From positions 10,558,001-10,622,000 of the forward strand of contig CM069875.1 of NCBI GenBank assembly GCA_036172665.1: a stretch of 64,000 bases of DNA, written 5' to 3'. A model generated the notes under the pieces. The model saw only the letters and a program-made list of their open reading frames with translations, had not been told where the DNA came from and searched no databases. The DNA comes from Prosopocoilus inquinatus (Eukaryota > Arthropoda > Insecta > Coleoptera > Lucanidae). Shown piece after piece: positions 44,776 to 56,239 of the stretch (within the stretch, counting starts at the first letter, position 1; every line of letters starts with the position of its first letter). Both the position numbers and the translations under genes were made by a program.

Positions 44776-45838
44776 TCAATTAGAAGGAAAAGTTAATTCA
44801 AATGATGAAAATTTATTAATGTTAAATGAGTACATTAAGTGCAAAACTCTGAATTTGCAAAAAAAATATTAAAATTGACCTTTTATGTTTATATATTTCT
44901 TATGATAAATACATACCTACAATCTAAATTGAGTTTGAAAAACTGTATCGTTGCTTCCTAATTTGACATTGAAATTAAAATGTCTCATATATCAGTTAAA
45001 GAAAGTCCCGTTTGTTTTCGTTTTATCTCGAAACAATGTCTGACGCAAATACGGAGTTTTGCACATAATGTACTGAAATATAAAACGTAAGTCATGTAAG
45101 TAATATAAAATATTTTTTCTGATACTTTGTAAATAAAAGTAACATAAACGAAATAGAAATTAAAGAATGAAGTCGGTTAAAATAACTCATACTTTATAAT
45201 TAATATTAATAAAGTTAGAAAATTGTAAAATTAATTGATACTCGGCGTTTCTTTTCAAACTCAACGTTTTACTTTCATTAACAACTTCTTATTGCTTTAA
45301 TCTGTGAACATTCCCAAATATAAATAATAAAAATTTAAAGAAGTGGTAAAAGTAAAAAAAATCATAGAAAAATTCGAAGTAATCCGAAGTTTAAAAAATC
45401 CTTTATTTTTGGTTTCATTGGTTGCATTTAAAGATATGTAAAACTAATAAATGTATGTTGGGATTTCTGTACGCCAAAAAGCTGCAAATTAATATGTTAT
45501 ACTCATAGAAAATACTTAATACTTAATACTTGTCTACTCATTGCGTTAATGTAGGCCTAGTCAAGTTGGGGGAACATGACGGCTGGTGGCGTATGACTCC
45601 CTGCCACTTAATCTCAACAATCAATAATACACGAAACTTTTTTAAGAATTTACATTTATCTGTTCTATGTAACCGTACTTTTCCATTGATGCCTATCGAA
45701 TAGTGGAATTACTTCTTGCACGCTCTTTTCGTTCTTTTGTGTCCAAGTCTGCATTAAAAATTGCCGGACTCTCTCAAACTCCATGGGTGTTTTGAATTAG
45801 TGCGCTGTCAGAGCTTAACCTTAAATCCTGTTCATAAA
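44776..45838 (+). other. 3' UTR of the yellow-family gene and downstream sequence
   Basis: After the stop at 44773-44775 the first canonical AATAAA is at about 45132-45137, implying a 3' UTR of roughly 370 nt if it is used. Beyond it nothing was recognised up to the hAT-type MITE. Confidence 0.4.
45132..45137 (+). promoter_or_regulatory. Candidate polyadenylation signal
   Basis: First AATAAA on the + strand after the yellow-family stop codon. Weakly supported because the region is AT-rich and such hexamers occur by chance. Confidence 0.35.
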
Positions 45839-46070
45839 CAGGGAAAAGAATTCAGGCCACTTAGTGCTAGACGCTTTTTACACTGAATTTACTATTTACT
45901 CGTATCACCTTTCCGCTGCTCCGTTACATCAAATTGTTTTTGAGTGGAAGGGGAAGGAGTGCAGTGCGAGCGTTCGTACTTCGCTGAAATTATTGTGGGC
46001 AATTCGCTGATACAATCCGAGTACTAAATTTTCGTACCGTTCGCAGAAGTGGCCCGAATTCTTTTCCCTG
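45839..46070. mobile_element. hAT-type MITE with target duplication
   Basis: Ends CAGGGAAAAGAATTCAGGCC and, reverse-complemented from the right, CAGGGAAAAGAATTCGGGCC, both continuing ACTT. Flanks ttcataaa (45831-45838) and ctcataag (46071-46078) agree at 6 of 8 positions and both fit nTnnnnAn. 232 bp, non-coding. CAGGG ends and 8-bp targets are hAT features. Confidence 0.75.
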
Positions 46071-46078
46071 CTCATAAG

Positions 46079-46953
46079 CAATGGTTTTTACTTGTTTCCT
46101 TAAACAAAAATCGAATGGAATTAAATCCGGCAACCGGGGAAACTGATTGTTCTTTATTAAAATTTTCCCTATCTACTCTAACTTTTTTGATATACTGGGT
46201 TCCCACAATACACTATGGAAACTTTGCTGCATGTTTAGTAAACACCGCCACTACATTAGGAGATATGTACTTCTTATAAAGTTATGCCAGTTGTGTTTAA
46301 AGAATGCACGTAGTATTAAAAATGTTCACATTACGTTATTAAAAAGTCAGTGTACAAAGACAAAATAAAATAAATATCCCAGAAAAGACGTTTTTCATTA
46401 AATATTATCTATTCGCGATCTTTTGGCATTGTAGTACTTCCTGGTAGTTGAGTAGTGAACATCTTAAACCAAACCTTCCCGATTGGCGGACCTAAGGGTT
46501 GGGTCCCTAAGAATTTTACCCGACGTTCTTGGTGAAGTAAAAGGTTCCCCTCTTCCTCTCTGCACCTCTGGAATTGAACCTCTGAACGCCTTGCGATTCG
46601 CAGAGCTTGTGAACGGAAGTTGGATCGTTTTGTTCTAGCTTTTCGTATAAGCTTTTCGTTCTGTTATTTGAGTTTTGTGATTTTTACCAATTCCAAGTTA
46701 TGAAATTATCCCGTGCAGGTAAAATTTCGAAGGATGGGATTATTATAATTTTTTCAGATTTTCGCATTTATTCGGTGACAATAAAATATTTTAGGTTGAA
46801 ATTTGTTACCATATACCGGGCGCACACTTTAAGTATGCACCACATGAATTTCTTTTAATTCCTGCCCCCCATTGCAGTTACTGTTGAAAAAGCAACATGA
46901 ATGAATATGATCTATTCGTTGGCCGCAAGACGTCTCTTTAATTTCCGAGTTTA
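46079..46953. other. Intergenic, nothing firm
   Basis: TATACTGGGTTCCC at 46192-46205 resembles a GGGTGT-group end without a partner. A pol III B-box-like GGTTCAATTCC lies on the minus strand at 46570-46580, but no tRNA fold is seen. The stretch 46480-46640 is less AT-rich than its surroundings. Confidence 0.35.
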
Positions 46954-47602
46954 TACAGGATGTTTATGGGGAGCCGGTATACTAACAAATTTCATTATTT
47001 GCATTTTTATGAAGTAACTTGAATTAGAAGTTTCAAGACTTTCCTGCTCGAATTTAGAGTACCATCAGAAAAACAAATGACTATCAGGTTTACGAGATTT
47101 TCCATTGTTTTCAAGTTCTTTAAACAGGACATTACATTTTTTTATCATCGTATCATTTAAAAAGGTTGAAAATAATCGAAAATCTCGTAAACCTGATATT
47201 TATTCATTTATTTCTCCTCAGGTGCCATTAATTCGAGCAGGAAAAGTCCTGAAATTTCTCTAATTTAAGCTATCTATTGTAGGAATTTTCCGTGAGTACC
47301 AAGATTTAGTTATAAATATAAAATTAAATTATATTCCTAAAATAGTAAGCTTTTGGAGATGATCTTTTAGGAACATAATTAATTTAATCCCGAACGCGAT
47401 GCGATGATAAAATACCTAACGTTCCTTTTAAAATAGAAACAATAAACAATAGAAAATCTCGAAAACTTGATAGTCATTTGTTTTTCCGAAAACACCATAA
47501 AATCGAGGAGGAGAGATCCTGAAACTTTACTACTAATTTAACTTCGTAAAAATTCAAATAAGAAAGTTAGCTATGCTAACGGATTTTCATGAACATCCTG
47601 TA
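46954..47602. mobile_element. Foldback element with three related arms
   Basis: Ends TACAGGATGTTTATG and, reverse-complemented from the right, TACAGGATGTTCATG. The block around 47030-47120 (CTTTCCTGCTCGAAT, AACAAATGACTATCAGGTTT, ACGAGATTTTC) recurs inverted at 47175-47265 and again inverted, more diverged, at 47445-47530. It is non-coding. Confidence 0.55.
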
Positions 47603-50389
47603 CCTGTTTGTGTATGAATTTTTTATTTTGTTCTTCAGAATATGTAGAATTTTTAACTATAACGTTTTGTATAAAGTCTAGTTTTTTGCCTACTATTGCA
47701 AGTTACAGAATCAAGAAAATAATTGTCATAAATTTATAGGCAAATTTCGGCAGCCGAAGTCCTCAGATATTTAAAGTATCTTGCCTACTGTACAACATAA
47801 CAGAAAAAAATTGACCAGGAAACGCCCTGACATATAAGAAAACTCTTCGATGTACACTAATACCTGAAAATTCAACGACATAAATTTGACATACCGTTAA
47901 TCTGAAATATCTTTAATACTGACAATAGCATTTAAAAAGTAATGGTTGATGTGAACAGCGCTCACTTGGCTGAATATCTTCCATTACAAAAATCAAAGAA
48001 GAATTAGAAACAGTTTGAATTTAATTATTTTTTGAGTTAGGCATGTACGTTTGACACAACCGACTTTCAAGGTGCTCTGATCCCTTTGATGGTATTTTGT
48101 TCATTTACCCGAGGAAAAAAATAAGTTTACCATCTTGATCCCTAAATATTGTTCTATCTTAGGTAATATTATTGTAGTCAAATTCACGATTTTGTGTCAT
48201 TCGCCTTTTGGCCAGCCATAGTTCTGTGTTGCAATTCCATCTACGGAAATATCGTTCTGTGTTGTTCTCGTGTACTTGGTTCACAGTTTATTACCTCGAC
48301 TGCATTTCATAACAATATTTTCGTGAAAATTTTACTGCTTGTTTATTTAATAAATTAAGTCGAGACAAGATCAGATGTATCAGACGTTGCTTTGTATTTT
48401 TCGCTAGGTGCTCACCTTTTGTTAACGCAGTTAGTTTATAAATATACATATTGGCTGTGTTTACCTGGTGATATTGTAAATAAATTTTACATCCATAAAC
48501 TGCATGCCCTTTTTCTTAATTTTTCGTTGGAGTAAAAATTGAGAAGCGCCCTTTCCGTTTTAAATTATTTCTATGGGTAAGAACAATCCCGTTCTGCTGA
48601 GGTAACGACAGTACTGAAGTTAATTGTCCTAAAACGAAATCTTGTTACAATCAGGAAGGTAGAGGTTTGTCTCATCGCAAATCTTCTATCCAGCTCGTCT
48701 TAATGTATTAATTTTTTTACATACCTAAGGTCGAAAGCTTTGGCATTAGAGGGGATAATTCTCAGTGTTACTTGAAAACATTTTTAAAAGGAGCAACCGA
48801 GTGTGATACATAAAATACACCGGAAAGAGAACAAACTCGGCCAACACTTGGGAGCAAGAATTCGGTGGACAACAAGGGTGCATAGAGGTATTTACAAAGC
48901 TATTATTTTAACAGATCGTATATGACTCTCTTACTTGGTAACAAAATTTTATAGAAAAATGGAATTTGTAATCTGCCTTGCTAAGAACAAACACCGTATC
49001 TATAAAAAAATCCGAAATTGAGTTAAAGGTAATTTTCGTATCTGCATACAATTATTTTTGAGTATTTACCAAGCGAAAATGCTGGAGCTGAATGGGATAC
49101 ACAAAATTTAAATAAATATTTCTACCGCACGTAATAATTCTTAGCATAAACAAGAACGTATATCTTCGAAAGACAAAGCTGTATTTGACTTTTAACTAGA
49201 AGCAGAGCTTATCTCTTATTTTTTTCTTCATATGTAACAATTTCTTTTGTCCTTAAAATCGAAATTACCTTCGCTATGTTCAAAATTGCAGCAAGTTTCC
49301 GCGGCATGGAAAAACTTTGAAGCGCTATTTCGCATTTAAGCACTGCTTGCAGATACCGCATTAGTTCTTAGCACGGCAATAATGGCCTATGTATGGTAGA
49401 ACTATAAACTCTACAGGAAAGCCGAAGGAGTAGAAGGTCATCATAAGAAAATCACGTCTATTAAATTTAATACTTTATAATCTTTGTAATAATCAATAAA
49501 TTATTTTCTAAGATTTTATGTTTTTATGGGATTTAGATAAAGCACAAACACACTTTTACAAAGAATAAATTTTCTGAGAAATCAGTAATAAAAAAGTTTT
49601 CCATTTGTTGCATTTCTTGGACCCGTTGGTTGAGGCTTCGTTAGCAGAAATAAGAAATGGACGATGTTATCGTGTATTATTCTGTACTATTATGCATTAC
49701 TATTTACCTTATCAGGAATAACAAGGATATTATTGGGATATTTATAATAACATTTAATTGCATTTGTTCCAATTATCGCCGAAATATCCAAACAGAGGAT
49801 GCTTAAAAACTACATCTAGCCAACTTGAAGCTGACTTAAAAATGATGCAACGACATGCTAATTGTGTCTGCATTCACGTATGAGTGATAGTTTACAATAC
49901 TAATCTGTAGTTTACAATTAAGCGCTATCCATTCGTAAAAAGGCCGGATAGGTCAGATTACGGTGGAATTCTCGAACTGCTCTTTTGCCGATCAGCCCGG
50001 AATTAGTGCCGAAATCGCTATCACTATAATGCTTGAGTACTTTGTTGCAATTTAGCCGAATTGCAGCAAATTTTTGATGATTTTTTTGTAAATGATGAAT
50101 ACAAATATCGCATTTAAGCGTTTAAGTGTCAAATAGTAAAGAGTAATTTGTATTTAGAATTTGATGAAAATATAGGATGTTCCATTAAAAAAAAAACTTT
50201 ACAAAGTCCGGTATTTTGATAATGCGATGCGCAACTATGTTTTGATATCATCACTATAATCCTGAGTGAAAACAGTTTATTTTTACTAATTTGAACGACT
50301 GCGTAGCTCCAATAATAACGAAATTAGCAATACTGCGCCAGTAATTTTGATCACCCTGTATGTATGGTATAGGGCGTGCTATTTGAAGT
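47603..50389. other. Intergenic, no gene recognised
   Basis: Nearly 2.8 kb without a frame that carries any motif, no inverted-repeat element that I could delimit, and no tRNA. It may be unique host sequence. Confidence 0.45.
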
Positions 50390-50560
50390 AAAAAAGTTGC
50401 GAACAGATAAAACAGCGACATCTTACGCTCGCTTTTTGACCTTACATTGCAGTAGAATAGATAAATAGAAGCGGATTTGCTCCTAATAAGTCCCCCATGC
50501 AAGGCTGCTCGAGGTTTTCACTGCAATCAAAAACGATTTGCAACAAATTTTTTTTTAAAA
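50390..50560 (-). repeat. Partial unit of the palindromic-array repeat
   Basis: AACAGATAAAACAGCGACAT, CGCTTTTTGACC, ACATTGCAGTAGAATAGATA and CCTAATAAGTCCCCCATGCA match units of the 10.8-kb array. At 50505 it switches directly to GCTGCTCGAGGTTTTCACTG of the opposite orientation, so this is a rearranged fragment. Confidence 0.65.
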
Positions 50561-51337
50561 AGTTGCATCCAACACCATTGTTTTGATTCGCCCTTTATAG
50601 GTGAAAATAATTTGATGTTGTAGGCCTCTAAAATTAGAAACAAAAATGTAATTGTTAACCATTCTTTAATAAGCTATAAGTGAGTTCGCATTTACGCTCA
50701 AATCGCTCGGAGCGTTTGTTTATTCACTCTTACATATGCTGAAACGCAGTGCTCTTCCTCACACTTTTGATCAAAGAGTAAATTGAGCGCACTGCCGAAC
50801 TCAGCTTATGCTTCCTTCCTCGCGTATCGACTGACTCACTACAAAGTTCACAATGAGTAAACTTGCTTTCAAAGGTAAATCATAATAATCAGCAAATACT
50901 GCCACAGAAACTCAAAGAAACACAAAAATGAATGCGCCTTCGTTTCTTGTGATACTCTAAAGACTAAAAGATAATAGACATAAAACCCTACAACTTCTGA
51001 ATTTAAAGTTTCTGTAGCTCTGTAGGCTCTCAATAGGGAGCAAAATACGAATATAACAAAAACAAAACCTGTATATATTGCTACGTTATTGTTTATTTTC
51101 GTACAACAATTTTTGTTTATAATAACACATAAAAAATTTTAACATAAAATTCTTATAGGTCTAGGAATGTGACCCTTTTGTTCGTTGTTTATAACAATCT
51201 TTAGGGTTCTTTTCTAATTATTATAAATAAAAGCTCAATTATAATTTCGAATGAAATTCAGAACAAATTAAAATCGTCTGTTTTCTTTTATGGGTTTATT
51301 TAACAAATTTTTAATTATGCAACAATAAATGAAATGT
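50561..51337. other. Intergenic, nothing recognised
   Basis: No gene or terminal repeats supported. Confidence 0.4.
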
Positions 51338-51393
51338 AAACGTAGACGTAGTTGTAAAAAAGATCAGTTTTTTTTACAACTACGTCTACGTTT
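51338..51393. repeat. Perfect 24-bp hairpin
   Basis: AAACGTAGACGTAGTTGTAA (plus AAAA) and its exact complement are separated by 8 bases (51362-51369). It could be a short inverted duplication or a small RNA hairpin; it is shorter and more perfect than most microRNA precursors. Confidence 0.7.
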
Positions 51394-51752
51394 AAATGGA
51401 TTTCCACCACGTATCGACCAAATCAGTAAAAGTGAAATGTATTGCTATTTTAAAGGGTTATAACAAACTAAGTTCCTGCAATGGAGTTATTAATTGTTTG
51501 ATATTTATTTTTGCGATACTGATACGCTAGCTTTCCTTTAAATGTTTATTACTCGTCGTGATATTTAACGTTGAATTTATTTGAACAATCCTTTATTAAA
51601 ATTGATAAGTGATTTAAATATTTCCCAACGTTGTTAATATTTTTGTTCATATCTTATGGCTTTTCTGCCATTACTTTATTATTAATGCACTCGTTCATAA
51701 ATTTAATTCAATGATAACCTCGACACTATACTTCCGTTTTTAATTGACATTT

Positions 51753-51906
51753 TCGATAACACTCGACGCGGATGTTTGCTAGTATTTTGGTGTTTTTTTT
51801 CGAAAACACTCGACGTTATGTTTGCTGGTATTTTCGTGACCTCTTTCGATAATACCCGACGCAGATGTTTGCTGGTATTTTTGTGTCTTCTTTTGATAAT
51901 CGCTCC
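51753..51906. repeat. Minisatellite, ~47-bp period, just over three copies
   Basis: Units start at 51753, 51800, 51846 and 51893 (partial). Each contains TCGA[T/A]AA[C/T]AC, a CCGACGC or CGACG core and GATGTTTGCT[A/G]GTATTTT. On the minus strand one frame stays open across units, but the period is not a multiple of three throughout, so I do not call a protein. Confidence 0.7.
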
Positions 51907-52059
51907 ATCCATTTATATAGATCATACAAAAGAAACGCCTCCGTCTCGTTTTCTGACTATCCTTACAGCGCGTCATTCCCAATTTCTAGTAAACACTTTT
52001 TTGCTAAATGAGTTTTACTGCTTTTCATAAAAAAAAAAACTACTTCCTTCTTACTGTTG

Positions 52060-52860
52060 CTACGTACCTGTACAGGTGACGCAGGTGATCGCCGTGACAG
52101 ACGTTTCGGCGTCGCCGGCCAGCCCCAGTGGGACAGGGTGGGTAAAACAAAACAAAAAAAAATATACTAGCTCTGAACAAACAAACAATAAGACAAAATA
52201 AAGGCGCCACTTAATTTCTTTTGGGCTGAAAGGAACCGCGGGGAAAAATTAAGAAAAACCACGTCTCATCCAAGATATGTTTTCAATACAGTTTTATTGA
52301 CACGAAACAACTAATAATAACATTAACATTAAAACTGAGTCAAAAATTGACAAAAACAACAAAATATCTAAGCTCTGATAAAAGCCGCAACCGCGCTTAA
52401 AAATCTTCATCATCACCAAAATCTTCAAATAAACTAACCGGAACGGTGCGCAAAAAAAGAGATAGCAGACAGCAACTTCAAAACGTATCACAACGCAGTG
52501 TGAAGCTACATGCCGTTTTCCGGTAGCAATGTACGTAAAATAAAATAATAAACAGGCCAACCTTATCCCTGCGCGTGTCGCACGTCGGTCGGAGTGTTGA
52601 ACAGCTCCAAGGTGTCCGCCGGGACTCACGAGACCGTGCTGAAGCGGGGAATGGCCAACAAAATCAGACGCTCTTGCCGAAAGCGGCACCGAGGTGAGGA
52701 AACCCCTTAACTAAAGCCTGTTAGGAAGAAAGATACGCGATAGAAAGTGTCGAAGCGATACAGAACAACCAACGACTCACCTGTTCGCAGAACTGCTTGG
52801 AAGGGAACAGGCGTAGACAATACGAATGTATTATTTCTCTTCACGTGTAACGGGATATAA
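52060..52860. other. GC-richer block of unknown nature
   Basis: Two GC-rich stretches (52065-52140 and about 52560-52800) stand out in the AT-rich window. On the minus strand there is a splice-donor-like CAGGTGAGTCG (near 52785), an AATAAA (52283-52288) and TGGCGCC (52203-52209), which resembles an LTR primer-binding site. These could be parts of an LTR retrotransposon on the minus strand or a host promoter and exon. No protein family was recognised. Confidence 0.3.
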
Positions 52861-53759
52861 TCAGCCAAGAAAAGCTGTTATTGCCTTCGCCCACCATCAA
52901 TTTTTGGGCGAAAACGTACACAAAGGAAAGCACAACGACACGAAACGGGTTGTTTTAAATTTAAACCACCCTCTGAGTTTGGCCGATTGATTTGAAGTAA
53001 TTAGAAATTTATTAAAATTGACACTCGGACCAATGAAACAGTACCAATTATTACAAAGTAATAAGTTGTGACATTGGCAAGAGTAAAACAATATTAACTT
53101 TACATTGTCCCTTCTGAATTATTTTGTACTTAAAAAATCGAGATTTGTACAAACAGTAAATATTTCATGGCTATTACGAAAAGTATTGATTTTATAAGTA
53201 CGAATTTAAACGGGTCCAAACCAAAAAGTAGAAGTAATTCTTGCAATTTTCGATCTGCTTATTCTAAATTAGATTTTATGAGAAATGTATTATGAAGAAA
53301 TCAAAAACAATAACACGATATCTTAAGTAAAAAAGGCCTGGCACAGAAACGTGAAAAATCGTTTCTAATTTTCTTGTGCATGCAACAGGTAAGAATACAA
53401 GAGCAAATTTTATTCTATTGAATATTTTTTATAAACATAAATGAATAAGCTAACCATTCGGATGAGTTAATTGACAAATATCCATTAACTACTTCAGATC
53501 TTTAGTAAAACTGAGAAAACCGAAAATCTTCTTTTTTTCTGAAGTATTAGGCCGAAGAGAATAATCTCTGGTAACCAAGAAACACATTTTGTAAATACTT
53601 ATCGAATCCTACTAAAATTTTGTCTAGTTTGCCCAACAATTCAAAATTACAATTTTTTTTGTAATTTTCGTACCCTAAATAAGTGCTATTTTTAGCCACA
53701 CAACAAATGAATAATAAAAAAATTTCCCATATGGTGCGAACGTTTTAGCTATCACTGTA
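52861..53759. other. Intergenic with a scrap of the 20-kb repeat
   Basis: 52966-53100 (CCCTCTGAGTTTGGCCGATT, GATTTGAAGTAATTAGAAAT, AACAATATTAACTTTACATT) resembles 20149-20240. No gene supported. Confidence 0.4.
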
Positions 53760-53949
53760 TACGGACTGTTCAAAAATAACTCGGCACTATTGCTAACTTT
53801 TTTATTATTAAAGTTACAGATCCGGTTAAATTAGCAAACTAGTAGTATTTTTTGCGCTGACTGCAACGATGCATACAAACAAAAAAATGAACAACGCGTT
53901 TACGAAATAAAGAGAACAGAACACTTTCTTTTAAATGGAACACGCAGTA
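53760..53949. mobile_element. Small TA-flanked MITE
   Basis: Left TACGGACTGTTC; right, reverse-complemented, TACTGCGTGTTCC; TA on both sides. About 190 bp, non-coding. Confidence 0.4.
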
Positions 53950-54067
53950 TATTATTTGACCAATCGACAGAGAATAAAATTCTGAATTAAAATGGTTTTT
54001 TATCATTTTATCGGAAATTAATAAATAAAGAAGATATTTTGTTTTTTTACAAATTCATTAAGATGGC

Positions 54068-54188
54068 TGTGTTTCAAGAACAAAACATTTGAAGACCGTG
54101 TATGTATTTGAAAACATTAATTTTGGTTTATTTGTTTATTATAAAAGGTGTTTCTGAGTGAGTTTTGTAAAATCTTTTAATAACAAGA
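54068..54188. repeat. Inverted copy of the 24.9-kb repeat fragment
   Basis: GTGTTTCAAGAACAAAACAT, TTTATTATAAAAGGTGTTTC and TGAGTGAGTTTTGTAAAATC are the reverse complement of 24880-25010, including one end of the MITE at 24776-24927. Confidence 0.6.
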
Positions 54189-55759
54189 AGCTTAGAGCTT
54201 TGCTTAGAAGTCAAATTTGCTTTGCTTAGAAGTCAAATTCGAAAGCATAACGCAGGGGATATTTAAATACAGTTTTTATCTATTTAAAGTAAACTCAACA
54301 AACAACTTTCGTGCGGATGTCTGAGTTTATTTTTAAAATTTATGTAAAATAAGAAACGTTAACACACAACAAGAAACATTCTTTTACTAAGAATGTCAGA
54401 ATTGGAATTTTTGTCATAGTTTTTTTTTTTAATCATTAGAGAAATATGTAAAAATTCTTAGACATCATAAACAAATCATTATGTGTAGATACGCAAAATG
54501 TTTACCCCATAGTTGGAAATATTTTGTAATTAGAAGCTTTAATTGCTAAAAAAAGGATCTATTTCCAGCGTTTTTGACTATCACGAATAAAATTTAAACG
54601 AAACAACTCTACATTCACTCTGCAGGCAAAGATCATGACTTTTTATCATTTATTTACTCTGATTAGAGTATTGTATGTTCGAAAACTATCGTACATACAT
54701 CCAGTTACAACATGGCTGACATGAGTTGCATTGACCTCCGTGCTTTATATAGAATATTATTTTTCATGCGACTTAACGTAGTTTCTGTGTAATTACCAAT
54801 GCTTTGCGGTACTGCACGTAACGTTTTAGTACGAGATTCAATTAGTTTGGGGCTGATGTCGCGCCTACATATCCAGTTATCTTTACCTAAGTTTTACAAT
54901 GTGATTTTTTTTGAATTTCTGTCTAAAGTGCTGTTAGTGAAGCTATGTAAAGCTTACATGGAGTCCGCGCTACAGTCTCAGCTGACTAGACATGAAATTT
55001 CAAAAAAAAACATATTGTACTCGCAAGAAATGTAAAAGTTCACACTGGCTACATTACTTATTTTATAAATTTCGATTGAAATTTTACGTTACAAGGTGTC
55101 AACACGAAACTTATTAAAAGTTTTATTCTAGGCAATTTGTAAATATTACACTACTTTCGGGTAACTGGAACTCTACAGTTTAATTATTTTCCAGTGTAAT
55201 AATATTTTACACTAAGACAATTGGACCTATATGGCATAGGATTTAGTCTAAAATATTCACACTAAGAACAAATCCCATCGTAGGGGTCCTCAAATTAGAG
55301 ATCTTTGAAAGTACAATCAAATGATCGAAAAATCGACTTCGAATTATTGAATTTAGGTATGAAAGTGATTGGGTGTGTAGTTTAAAAAGTCGACCATTGA
55401 AATACTTGTAAAAAAAATTTCTAGTGATGAAATTGTTAAAAATAAAGGTAATAGTTTTATATCAGGAGAAAACTACATTTAAGTGCTATCCATTCCTGAA
55501 ATAAAAAGTAGGTCGTCCCATTAAAAAATGAGATAACGAATGTTTCGTAAGTATCGAACCCTCGGTATAATGCAAAGAGATATCTTAATTTTGTTCACAT
55601 TTTTATAAAGGCCAAAGTCCTAAAGATATCATGTTAGATTTTCGTTCGCCTGTGTTATTTGTTATCTCAGTAATCAGAAATTTATTTTCAAACTGACTGA
55701 ATTTTTGAAGAATTTTTCAAGAAAGGAATTTGTTTTACGAAAGTAGTTCAATGAAATCA
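54189..55759. other. Intergenic, no gene recognised
   Basis: A frame at 54799-55035 (+) starts MLCGTARNVLVRDSISLG but shows no family motif and lacks context. Treated as non-coding. Confidence 0.35.
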
Positions 55760-55876
55760 ATATACAGGCTGTCCACCGAGTGCCACGGTCTTCTCTGTAA
55801 AGTATACAAGATAGAAAAGAAAGAAAAAGAGCTGTAACTCAGTCAGCTCTATTTTCTAAAATTATTTTTGGTTATA

Positions 55877-56175
55877 TACTGGGTGTCTCACAACCTACGG
55901 AGGAGATTGAAAGGGCAGCTGTGGGACGTCAAAATAAAGCTTTTTTCTTAATTCGCTTTTGACCAAAACTCAATAATAAGAAAGTTACAGCAGCTTAACT
56001 TTCTTAATTTCTTCTTTAATTTACACCTGTAGCTTCTTAATTAATAAAAATTATTTCACAAAACGCAACTTTATTATTAAATAAACTTTAAATTTATCGA
56101 AACTACCATTCATAAAATGTCCATGTTAATCTGTTTCCTAGTTTTGTTTTTAATTAGTAAGCGGTGCACAACGTT
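55877..56175 (-). mobile_element. TA-flanked MITE, CCTACGGAGGAGATT family, copy C (truncated)
   Basis: Starts TACTGGGTGTCTCACAACC then TACGGAGGAGATTG and follows the reverse complement of 8161-8767 until about GCGGTGCACAACG (56162-56174), where similarity stops. About half the element is missing. Confidence 0.7.
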
Positions 56176-56239
56176 GTTGAGTTTACACAAAAACATCTGG
56201 CGTTTTATGAAAGCTCATTAAAGCATTGTTTCCCAGATA

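Noticed and set aside
46570..46580. Pol III B-box-like GGTTCAATTCC on the minus strand
   Set aside because: No A box at proper distance and no cloverleaf. One match to an 11-base motif in 64 kb is not enough for a tRNA or SINE call.
52294..52689. 131-codon minus-strand frame with hydrophobic stretches
   Set aside because: No recognised domain. A neighbouring frame gives a short acidic C-terminus (EDFGDDEDF) that opens only 27 codons upstream. Both look incidental within an unexplained GC-rich block.
54799..55035. 78-codon + strand frame
   Set aside because: Starts with a plausible methionine, but composition and content show no family resemblance and no neighbouring exons could be joined.
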